Below are positions 9,401-15,914 of a DNA stretch of 64,000 nucleotides, one piece after another (position 1 is the stretch's first letter; the number at the start of each line of letters is the position of its first letter). Position numbers and translations under genes: made by a program. The DNA lies in the NCBI GenBank assembly GCA_024233285.1, contig JACKPU010000001.1, forward strand, positions 62,001-126,000, given 5' to 3'. The stretch is from Opitutaceae bacterium. GTDB taxonomy: Bacteria; Verrucomicrobiota; Verrucomicrobiia; Opitutales; Opitutaceae. The notes under the pieces were generated by a model, which ran no database searches, was not told where the DNA came from, and saw only the letters and a program-made list of their open reading frames with translations.

Positions 9401-10587
9401 AGAAAATCCTTTTCGCTGTAAAGCCGGATGCAGACGCCCTCGGCCACGCGACCGCTGCGACCCTTGCGTTGATCGGCGCTCGACTGGGCCACCGGTTCAA
9501 TCGGCAGCCGGCGCGTGCGCGTGTTGGGCGAATAACGGCTGATGCGCGCGAGGCCCGTATCCACCACGAAGCGGATGCCCGGAATGGTCAGCGAGGTCTC
9601 GGCGATGTTGGTCGCGATGACAAGCTTGCGGCGCTGCGTCGGCGCAAAGACGCGCTGTTGCTCGGCGTTGCTCAGGCGGCCGAAGAGCGGCACCAGTTCG
9701 CAATTCGGCAACCGTTGGCCCTCCAGCAGATCGCAGGTTTCGCGAATGTCGCGCTCGCTTGGCATGAACACGAGGATATCGCCGGTCGCGCTTTCCTTGA
9801 TGATACGCTGCACCGCTTCGACCGCGCCATCGATGTAATGCATCGACTCGGCCTTTGATTCGCGCTCATCGCCCTCGGCCGCATCGCTGCCCAGTTCGTC
9901 AAGCGGCGCGTAGATGACCTCGACGGGAAACGTGCGCCCCGAAACTTCGATCACCGGTGCACCATCAAACGCCGCGCTGAACATCGCGGTGTCGATCGTC
10001 GCGGAGGTTATCACGATCTTCAGCTCCGGGCGCTTGTAGCGCAGCGTGCGCAGATGACCGAGCAGGAAGTCGATGTTGAGCGAACGCTCGTGCGCCTCGT
10101 CGATGATGATGGTGTCGTATTCGCGCAGCAACGGGTCGCCCTGCACTTCGGCGAGCAGCATGCCGTCGGTAAGAAACTTGATGACGGTCGCCGGCGTGGT
10201 CTGGTCGTTGAAGCGGATCTTGCAACCCACCTCGCGTCCCCAGTTGACGCCCAGCTCCTCCGCCACGCGCCGCGACACCGACAACGCCGCCACCCGGCGC
10301 GGCTGCGTGCAGGCAATCCGGCCCAAGGCACCGCGACCGGCCGCGAGGCACATTTTCGGAATCTGCGTGGTTTTGCCTGAACCCGTTTCACCCGCGAGGA
10401 TCACCACCGGATTTTCCTGAATGGCCGTCACCACTTCTTCTGCCCGCACGCTGATGGGCAGCTCGGGCGGAAACTCGAGGCGGAAGTTGAACGACTTGGA
10501 ACGGGCGGCAGACACGTGGTGCCAGATTTCCGGTCCCGGCCGGAATGACAATCCTTCGCTGCACTTGCGCCGGTGCCCGGGACTCAT
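6409..10587 (-). CDS. hrpA: ATP-dependent RNA helicase HrpA with two palindromic-repeat insertions
   Basis: A DEAH-box helicase of about 1392 codons, long for HrpA (about 1300 in enterics). Order: helicase core with Walker A GETGSGKT (near residue 68), DEAH in IIIDEAHERS (about 160), SAT in ITSATID; helicase C domain with QRKGRSGR; HA2 and OB-type region; then the long C-terminal DUF3418 region characteristic of HrpA. Two low-complexity insertions, around residues 456-473 (GGAAAPSP then RTEAGEGARAP) and 837-854 (TGAAAPSP then PSRRDEGAASP), coincide with copies of a 55-nt palindromic repeat. The start is uncertain: ATG 10587 leaves only 11 nt to the divergent molybdoenzyme start; GTG 10515, just before the conserved FPPELPIS segment, is a good alternative. 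Confidence 0.93.
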   Translation of the reverse strand: MSPGHRRKCSEGLSFRPGPEIWHHVSAARSKSFNFRLEFPPELPISVRAEEVVTAIQENPVVILAGETGSGKTTQIPKMCLAAGRGALGRIACTQPRRVAALSVSRRVAEELGVNWGREVGCKIRFNDQTTPATVIKFLTDGMLLAEVQGDPLLREYDTIIIDEAHERSLNIDFLLGHLRTLRYKRPELKIVITSATIDTAMFSAAFDGAPVIEVSGRTFPVEVIYAPLDELGSDAAEGDERESKAESMHYIDGAVEAVQRIIKESATGDILVFMPSERDIRETCDLLEGQRLPNCELVPLFGRLSNAEQQRVFAPTQRRKLVIATNIAETSLTIPGIRFVVDTGLARISRYSPNTRTRRLPIEPVAQSSADQRKGRSGRVAEGVCIRLYSEKDFLERPRFTQPEIQRANLADVILRMKAFGLGDIERFPFINMPASKAIRAGYALLEELGALEEGGAAAPSPRTEAGEGARAPVYTRELTPLGRELARLPVDPTIGRMILQARRERALREVLVIAAGLSIQDPRERPLDKQAQADTAHRRFLHPDSDFLTLLNIWEAYHDEFETMTQSKLRKFCRDHFLSYTRMREWRDIHAQLREVVIEENNGKLSSAWHGLKVVDGKTTAFGTPGYRAIHRSILSGLLGNIAEWHEEGGFYKAPHDRKAALFPGSVLFKREEKRRPPADAPQRGAQKKGTKSPRWIMAAEVMETSKLYARTCARLDPQWAVELGAHLLKISHSEPFWDEAKGRVMVKQRARLHGLELQTRAVSFGKVDPAAATEIFIREGLVNDTITWPVDFLRHNREVRQKVENVLTRTRDSGFLNLDEAVYQFYAARLLPETGAAAPSPPSRRDEGAASPMTGISTVAELVDLVRERKVAEPHFLEMQPEDLRDPATLTQDTAAYPEALPLENAVLALNYAYRPGQTDDGVTLEVNVREAENLTTAALDWAVPGHLEAKVEHYLRALPKELRRAFVPLAETARSLAGQMAQRDRLTGRRETLVAALAAQLNERFGLHLQPDVWTGKPLPDHLRVRVRVTDDEGNELCASREFAEITAALAARRAAVSTTVSREDPKAWKQARAKWEKADQIDWTFGDLPAEVHVTEQAGVPVVAYPGLKPGAAGVALRLFKSRDEAQAATRRGTAALLELQLRHDLGWLQRDLKDLRALGPLTATLVPTAQLQEDAAVMLRNWVCERPIIPPTAERFAVVLVQAKADLRGIVPRLGDLLREILALRQELLVVPQAHPGLAADVEELLPGDFLRRVTWPQLAHFPRYLKAMKLRAERWRQNPVKDAERARQFEPYRKAGRELPASPGADALRWLLEEFRVSLFAQELGTAEPVSAVKLDRLIRELKSGVATNATSVEKPAAPARVTPRIVEQKTPLKSLGALDKLFRR
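8023..8077. repeat. 55-nt palindromic element, copy A, inside hrpA
   Basis: An imperfect palindrome of 55 nt. The left arm contains GCGGCGCCCTCG and the right arm its complement CGAGGGCGCCGC, ending GCTCCA; the arms are separated by a variable centre. By hand it is 39/55 identical, without gaps, to copy B at 9166-9220, with the differences mostly in the centre and one end. It is translated in frame inside hrpA. Confidence 0.8.
9166..9220. repeat. 55-nt palindromic element, copy B, inside hrpA
   Basis: The second copy of the palindromic element, also 55 nt, bounded by TGGAGC on the left and GCTCCA on the right, with arms containing GGCGCCCTCGCC and GGCGAGGGCGCC. It is read by hrpA in the same codon phase as copy A, giving the shared peptide GAAAPSP. 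It interrupts the helicase between GAL and LTPLGRELARLPVDP, segments that are adjacent in other HrpA proteins as I know them. Confidence 0.85.
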
Positions 10588-10598
10588 ACGATGCCCGC

Positions 10599-11240
10599 AT
10601 GTCCAAAGAGCGTTACATCGCCGCCAAACAGAAGTGGGCCGAAAAACAGAAAGCCGCCGGCGTGTCCGCGCGCGCAGTGGCCTCGGCTGATCGCCTGCCT
10701 CCCGGACAAAAGCTGACCACCGGGTTCCCCGTGCTCGATCTCGGCGTGCAGCCGGACATCCCGCTCAACGAATGGACGCTCACGATCGACGGTATGGTCG
10801 AAAAGCCCGTTTCACTTTCATGGGAGGCGTTCAACGCGCTGCCCCAGGTCGTGGATGTCAGCGACTTCCACTGTGTGACGACTTGGAGCAAATACGACTG
10901 CCGCTGGTCGGGCGTGGCCTTCACTACACTTTACGAATTGGCCCAACCGACCCCCGAGGCGAAGTTCGTCTATTTCACAAGCTACGACGGCTATTCAACC
11001 AATGTGCCGCTCGCCCAGTGTCTCGACGACGATGTGCTCATCGCCACGTCTTTTGATAACGCACCCGTCACCCGCGAACACGGCGGACCAGCCCGCGTGA
11101 TCATTCCCAAACTCTATGCGTGGAAGGGAGCGAAGTTCGTGAAAACGATCACGTTTCTCGCCGAGGACAAACTGGGTTTCTGGGAAGTGCGCGGCTACTC
11201 CAACACCGCCGACCCGTGGACCGAGGATCGTTACGCCTGA
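10599..11240 (+). CDS. Sulfite-oxidase-like molybdopterin oxidoreductase
   Basis: A 213-residue soluble protein with the oxidoreductase molybdopterin-binding fold (PF00174 type). The molybdenum-ligand Cys is in DFHCVTTWS, followed by WSGVAF, and the fold end is marked by GGPARVIIPKLYAWKGAK, all typical of the YuiH/MsrP-like branch. There is no Tat signal and no heme domain, so it probably acts in the cytoplasm with an unknown electron partner. The substrate is not known. Its 3' end overlaps by 10 nt, tail to tail, the MobA-like gene, a fitting neighbour for a molybdoenzyme. ATG 10599 is chosen over an upstream in-frame start inside the hrpA leader. Confidence 0.88.
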   Translation: MSKERYIAAKQKWAEKQKAAGVSARAVASADRLPPGQKLTTGFPVLDLGVQPDIPLNEWTLTIDGMVEKPVSLSWEAFNALPQVVDVSDFHCVTTWSKYDCRWSGVAFTTLYELAQPTPEAKFVYFTSYDGYSTNVPLAQCLDDDVLIATSFDNAPVTREHGGPARVIIPKLYAWKGAKFVKTITFLAEDKLGFWEVRGYSNTADPWTEDRYA

Positions 11241-11806
11241 TTCGCCGTCAGGTCTTCGCGTTCGTTCCAATTCGCAAACCACGCCGCCTCGGCCGCGCCG
11301 ATCTCGACTGATTGCATGGCGGCGCCAGCGGCGGTGATGAATCGCTGCAATGCGTATTCACCGCGGATCAAACGCGCCACGGCATCGCGCGCCAACTCAC
11401 GCGGATAGATCGCGGCCAGCGGCTCGTAAAAACCGTCCCGCTGGCCCACCGCGCCAACCCCGGGTGAGCAAAGGGATTTCAGCTTTTCGAACCAGGCCGG
11501 CTCCATGCGCGGCAAATCCACCGCAAGCACGATCAAGTGGGTGCCACTCATTTGCTCTAGCGCGGCGGCAATCCCGGCCAGAGGACCGGCACCCGTCATA
11601 CGGTCGCGGGCGATGGCAATTCCATCCGGCACCCATGCCTGCTCCGCGCGCGCCGACAGCCAGCGATCGCTGACCCCGACCGCACCGAGCAAGTCCCACT
11701 GGCGCTGCCACAGCACCCCGCCATTGATGGGCAGCAACGCTTTGTCCCGCCCCATGCGGGTGGATTGTCCGGCCGACAACAACACCGCGGAAAACTCCAT
11801 CGACAT
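11231..11806 (-). CDS. mobA: MobA-like molybdenum cofactor nucleotidyltransferase
   Basis: A 191-residue nucleotidyltransferase of the MobA/MocA type. The N-terminal nucleotide-binding loop reads LLSAGQSTRMGRDKALLP (family consensus LAGGxSxRMGxDKALL, here with SAG instead of AGG), and the metal-binding Asp is in LIVLAVDLPRM. MobA attaches GMP to molybdopterin to give the bis-MGD form; MocA would attach CMP. Sulfite-oxidase-type enzymes use plain Mo-MPT, so the adjacent enzyme need not be the direct client. It overlaps the molybdoenzyme gene tail to tail. No Shine-Dalgarno sequence at the ATG (11806). Confidence 0.85.
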   Translation of the reverse strand: MSMEFSAVLLSAGQSTRMGRDKALLPINGGVLWQRQWDLLGAVGVSDRWLSARAEQAWVPDGIAIARDRMTGAGPLAGIAAALEQMSGTHLIVLAVDLPRMEPAWFEKLKSLCSPGVGAVGQRDGFYEPLAAIYPRELARDAVARLIRGEYALQRFITAAGAAMQSVEIGAAEAAWFANWNEREDLTANQA

Positions 11807-11933
11807 GCGATCAGCGTGAGGTATCGAGGCGTTTTGGCAAACCTCGCCGGCGCAAGGTTGACTCGCCTGTCCCGCAACGGGAAGCTGTCCGCCGCATCCG
11901 CCTCGCTCGCTTCACGATCGTCCCCTTAGTCGC

Positions 11934-13181
11934 ATGAACGCAAAAAATCTGACCCGGAACATTCTGTTGGGCATGACCCTCGGTGCCATCGTCGGCACAG
12001 TCATCAATCTGGTTGGTCCCGACAAACCCGGTTTGGCGCTGTTCGTGAACGATATTTTTCCGCTTGTGGGCAAAATCTTTGTGCGCTCGCTGCAACTGTT
12101 GGTCGTGCCCCTCGTGCTGCTCTCGCTCATCTGCGGCACCTCGGCGCTTGATGACGTGCGGCGGCTCGGCCGGATCGGCGTAAAGACCCTCGCGTTTTAC
12201 CTCTCCACCACGGCTGTCGCCATCACCATCGCCATCGTGCTCGCCGTAGTGTTCAAACCCGGCGCCGGCTTGCAGCTCGATTATCAATCCGACTTCGGCG
12301 TCACCGAAAGCCCGCCGCTCAGCGAGGTGATTCTCAATATTTTCCCGAGCAACCCGTTCGCCGCCATGGCCGAGGGCAATATGCTCCAAGTCATCGTATT
12401 CGCCATCTTGTTCGGACTCGCCGCCACCCTCGCGGGCGCTCCCGGCAAACGCGTGCTCGCGATGGCCAACGATCTCAACGAGATCGTGATGAAACTTGTC
12501 ATGCTGTTGATGCTCGCCGCTCCGTTCGGCGTGTTCGCGCTCGTCGCCCGCACCTTCGCCCACGAAGGCTTCTCCGCCATCATGGCACTGAGCAAATACT
12601 TCTTCCTCGTGCTGGGTGCGCTGGCCCTGCACACCTTCGTGACTTATGCGCTGATCTTCAAAACCTGCACCGGTCTGAGTGTGCGGCAGCTCTTCTACAA
12701 TCTGCGCAAGGTGCAGCTCTTCGCTTTTTCAACCGCCAGCAGCAACGCCACGATACCGGTCAATTTGGAAAACGCGGAGCACCGCCTCGGCGTCAAACCC
12801 GCCGTCGCTTCGTTCACGATTCCGCTGGGCGCCACCATCAACATGGATGGCACCGCCATCATGCAAGGCGTCGCCACCGTGTTCATTGCCCAGGCGCTCG
12901 GCGTAGACATCGGGCTGCAAGGCTACCTCATGGTCGTCGTCACCGCGACCCTTGCCTCGATCGGCACGGCCGGGGTTCCGGGCGTGGGCCTCGTGATGCT
13001 CGCGATGGTCTTCCAACAAGTCGGCCTGCCCGTCGCCGCCATCGGCGTGATCTACGGCGTGGACCGGCTGCTCGACATGGCCCGCACCGCGGTCAATGTC
13101 ACCGGCGACGCCGTCATTTCCGTGATCATCGCCCGCGGCGAAAACGAGTTCGACCAACAGGTGTTTGAAAAGCGCGAATAA
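11934..13181 (+). CDS. Dicarboxylate/amino acid:cation symporter (DAACS family)
   Basis: A 415-residue integral membrane transporter of the GltP/DctA/Glt(Ph) family, matching the usual length. The re-entrant hairpin 1 serine-rich motif appears as FSTASSNATIP, and transmembrane helix 7 carries the hallmark NMDGTA sequence (ATINMDGTAIMQG), which forms part of the sodium and substrate site. About eight membrane helices plus two hairpins are visible. It should import glutamate/aspartate or C4-dicarboxylates with Na+ or H+; which one cannot be read from the sequence. Stand-alone gene, convergent with the M14 peptidase gene (12 nt gap). Confidence 0.93.
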   Translation: MNAKNLTRNILLGMTLGAIVGTVINLVGPDKPGLALFVNDIFPLVGKIFVRSLQLLVVPLVLLSLICGTSALDDVRRLGRIGVKTLAFYLSTTAVAITIAIVLAVVFKPGAGLQLDYQSDFGVTESPPLSEVILNIFPSNPFAAMAEGNMLQVIVFAILFGLAATLAGAPGKRVLAMANDLNEIVMKLVMLLMLAAPFGVFALVARTFAHEGFSAIMALSKYFFLVLGALALHTFVTYALIFKTCTGLSVRQLFYNLRKVQLFAFSTASSNATIPVNLENAEHRLGVKPAVASFTIPLGATINMDGTAIMQGVATVFIAQALGVDIGLQGYLMVVVTATLASIGTAGVPGVGLVMLAMVFQQVGLPVAAIGVIYGVDRLLDMARTAVNVTGDAVISVIIARGENEFDQQVFEKRE

Positions 13182-13193
13182 CCCGCGGCTCGC

Positions 13194-15821
13194 TCAATGC
13201 GAGTGCGCCTCGTCGTCGTCGAAGGTGCGGATCGATTGGATCGCCTGACCGTAGAAGATGGCGTTGAAGAAGACGCGATTGCCGCCGAACCAGAACCCGC
13301 GGAAGTTGGGATCATCAGGCAAGGCCACCACCACCCCGCGACCGCTGGTCAACGCGAGCGCCGCCGCCGTGTTGGCGATGCGGGCTTGGTTTTCCTTCGA
13401 GATATATCCGCTGCGCAGCGGTGAATCCGTGTAGACCGCCGGGGTTTCATAAACCGACTTCGCCGGCTTCAGCCGGATCATGTTGGCGCGGCAAAAATAC
13501 AACCGGTCACTGCTGAAACCGTAGCCGAGCGGATGCGTGACATCAATCGACGCCGCCACGATCGCACCGGAGACAAGATTGAGCGCCTCGCGATCGCGGC
13601 CGATCGCGTAAGGCTGACGTTCCGGCGATGCCGCCTTCGGGTCGGGTTTGTCAGTCTCAAATTCCAGGTGCGCGATCTCCTTCTTCGCCGCCCACTCGAT
13701 TGAGCGATTGGCCAGAAACAACGTGCCGCCGGCCTTCACCCATTCCTTCAGGGCCACGACCGTCTTGTCCTCCACCACACCCGCATACGATCCATCCGCA
13801 AACATGATGAAGCTGTAACGTGCGAGCTCCGCGCGGCCAAGTTGCGCTGTGTCGAGCAGCGTGGGGGTGAGGCCGAGACGCTGGTCGAGGACATGCCATG
13901 CGGCACCAATCTCCTGCGGATCGGCTCCCTGGCCGACGATCAGCGCAACCTTGGGCAGATCGAGCTTCACGAACGAGGCGCTGCCGAAATCGACGCCGGC
14001 GGGAGTGAGCCCAGTGGAACAACCGTAAACCGTGACCGCATCTTCGCGCGCAATCGTGGCGATGAGTTCACGGATCTGCCCTGCCTTTTCCGGCTGCAAG
14101 CCAAGGGGGATGAGCACGGCGCCGGGATTGAGTGTGACCGTCGTGCCATCCGCCACCACGGCTTGCACCGACTCGCCGGTGAGGCCCTTGACCAGCACAC
14201 CGGCCTTTTGCAACCGGAGGAGCGCGCGCGGCGCGTAGTAGTCGTTCCAGTTGAAAACGAAGGCGTAATCCGCCTCAGGCGCCACGACCTTGCCCAGCGG
14301 GAAAGCGGGCGCGCCCACTGGAGCGTCGCCGATCGCGGGCATGGCATCCACAGCGGCATACGGCAGGTTGAAGGCATGCGGTAGTGTCCAAGCTGACACG
14401 TCGTAAAACGTGTTGTCCTCGAACTCGGTGCGCTCGACGAAGATTTCGTGAATCAAACGATACTGGGATTGCTCCACGGGCACGACCCACGCGGCACCGG
14501 GTTTGAACGTCGTGTCTTTGACCGTGAATTCCTTCGCGAGCGGGCGCACATCGATACGATGGCGGTGGAGCAGATCGAGAAAGGCTTGGGCGCGAGCCGG
14601 GTCGTTGTCGTCGCCAAAAACATACGCGCGAACCGGAGATTTCGCGGCCAATTTGGCGGTTTCGATCGCGTGGTCGCGCTGCAACGCAAGCAGCTCCGGG
14701 CGCAGGGCCACGGAAGCCTCGAGTGAACTGAATGATGTGAAGACTTGGTTGCGAATCGCCGCCCGGAAAGTCAGCAGGCCGTTGGGATTTTCCTGCGCGT
14801 GGCCGCGGGCGCTGGCCTGTTCAAACAGGATGCCGACGGTGCCCTGCAGATCGGGGTAGGTCGAACCCTTGCCAGGATAAAAGTCATCGTAGCCCTGCTC
14901 GGAAAAATAAAGCACGCCGTGCCGGTCGAGTTCGCGTTGGTGGAACGCGGCGATCTTGTGCGTCAGTTCGAACACCCGCTTCATCGTGGTCGGGTTGTTG
15001 CGGGTGGGCACGCCGGGTTGAAAGAAGAACGTCGTGGACGAACTCATCTCATGATGATCGGTCAGCACGTGAGGCCGCCAGTTCTGGAACAGCTCCGCGC
15101 GCACGCGGGCCTCGGGATGCACCAGCGGCAGCCAGTCGCGATTCGGGTCAAACCAGTAGTGATTGTAGCGACCACCGGGCCACGCCTGGCGGTGTTCTCG
15201 GTCATCGGGATCGGCGGAGGGCGCGCTGAGGGACTTGTGCTGATTAAACCATTGGGCGGCTCGGTCTCCGCCATCGGGATTGCGCTGTGCCTCGATGAGG
15301 ATCACCGCCTCGCGCAGTTGACGCTCGATCGATTCACCCTGAGCGGCGGCGAGGTAATACACAAACAGCACCATCGCGTTTACACCGCTCGGTTCATCGC
15401 CGTGAATGCTGTAACCCATGTCAATGATCACGGGCATCTTCGTAAAATCGGCCCGATCGGACTGCGCCGGATCCAAGAGTGCGAGGTGAGCCAAACGGAT
15501 TTGCTCGAGGTTTTGCTGATTCTCCGGCGCCGTGATCGTCAGAGTCACGAGCGGTTTGTGCTCATAGGTGTAACCGCTGATTTCGAGTTTCACGCGGTCG
15601 GGCGCGGCCGCCGCCACCGCGTGCAGATAAGCCGCGACCTGCGTGCTGTTGAGATGCCACTCGCCCACTTGAAAACCGAAGAACTGTTCCGGCGTCGGCA
15701 CCTTCGCCTCATAGGTCGTGCCCGCCGGCAAGTAGTAATCGAGCGGCACACCGCCGCGCAGCAACGGAGTGAGCAGACCGGCGAGAACAAGGAACAGGGT
15801 GGCAATCTTGCGGGAAACCAT
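13194..15821 (-). CDS. Secreted M14-family zinc carboxypeptidase-like protein
   Basis: An 875-residue exported protein: signal peptide MVSRKIATLFLVLAGLLTPLL, then an M14 metallopeptidase domain. The first two zinc ligands are in HGDEPSG (H140, E143; HxxE motif), the third is the His in LTDHHEMSSSTTF (about residue 260), and a catalytic Glu candidate lies in GILFEQASARG. Beyond about residue 400 is a long region with a class I glutamine-amidotransferase-like segment (KVALIVGQGADPQEIG, YSFIMFADGSYAG), seen in large verrucomicrobial and Bacteroidetes M14 proteins. The ATG at 15821 was chosen for the signal peptide; the frame extends 119 codons further without similarity. Likely digests peptides in the periplasm or outside. 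Confidence 0.88.
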   Translation of the reverse strand: MVSRKIATLFLVLAGLLTPLLRGGVPLDYYLPAGTTYEAKVPTPEQFFGFQVGEWHLNSTQVAAYLHAVAAAAPDRVKLEISGYTYEHKPLVTLTITAPENQQNLEQIRLAHLALLDPAQSDRADFTKMPVIIDMGYSIHGDEPSGVNAMVLFVYYLAAAQGESIERQLREAVILIEAQRNPDGGDRAAQWFNQHKSLSAPSADPDDREHRQAWPGGRYNHYWFDPNRDWLPLVHPEARVRAELFQNWRPHVLTDHHEMSSSTTFFFQPGVPTRNNPTTMKRVFELTHKIAAFHQRELDRHGVLYFSEQGYDDFYPGKGSTYPDLQGTVGILFEQASARGHAQENPNGLLTFRAAIRNQVFTSFSSLEASVALRPELLALQRDHAIETAKLAAKSPVRAYVFGDDNDPARAQAFLDLLHRHRIDVRPLAKEFTVKDTTFKPGAAWVVPVEQSQYRLIHEIFVERTEFEDNTFYDVSAWTLPHAFNLPYAAVDAMPAIGDAPVGAPAFPLGKVVAPEADYAFVFNWNDYYAPRALLRLQKAGVLVKGLTGESVQAVVADGTTVTLNPGAVLIPLGLQPEKAGQIRELIATIAREDAVTVYGCSTGLTPAGVDFGSASFVKLDLPKVALIVGQGADPQEIGAAWHVLDQRLGLTPTLLDTAQLGRAELARYSFIMFADGSYAGVVEDKTVVALKEWVKAGGTLFLANRSIEWAAKKEIAHLEFETDKPDPKAASPERQPYAIGRDREALNLVSGAIVAASIDVTHPLGYGFSSDRLYFCRANMIRLKPAKSVYETPAVYTDSPLRSGYISKENQARIANTAAALALTSGRGVVVALPDDPNFRGFWFGGNRVFFNAIFYGQAIQSIRTFDDDEAHSH

Positions 15822-15914
15822 GCGGCCAGCCTTATCCCGCTCGACGTGACCGCCAACCCCATTTGTTGGCGTAAGTTTACTTAACCCGGCCGACAAGGAC
15901 GGCGGCAAAGGGGC

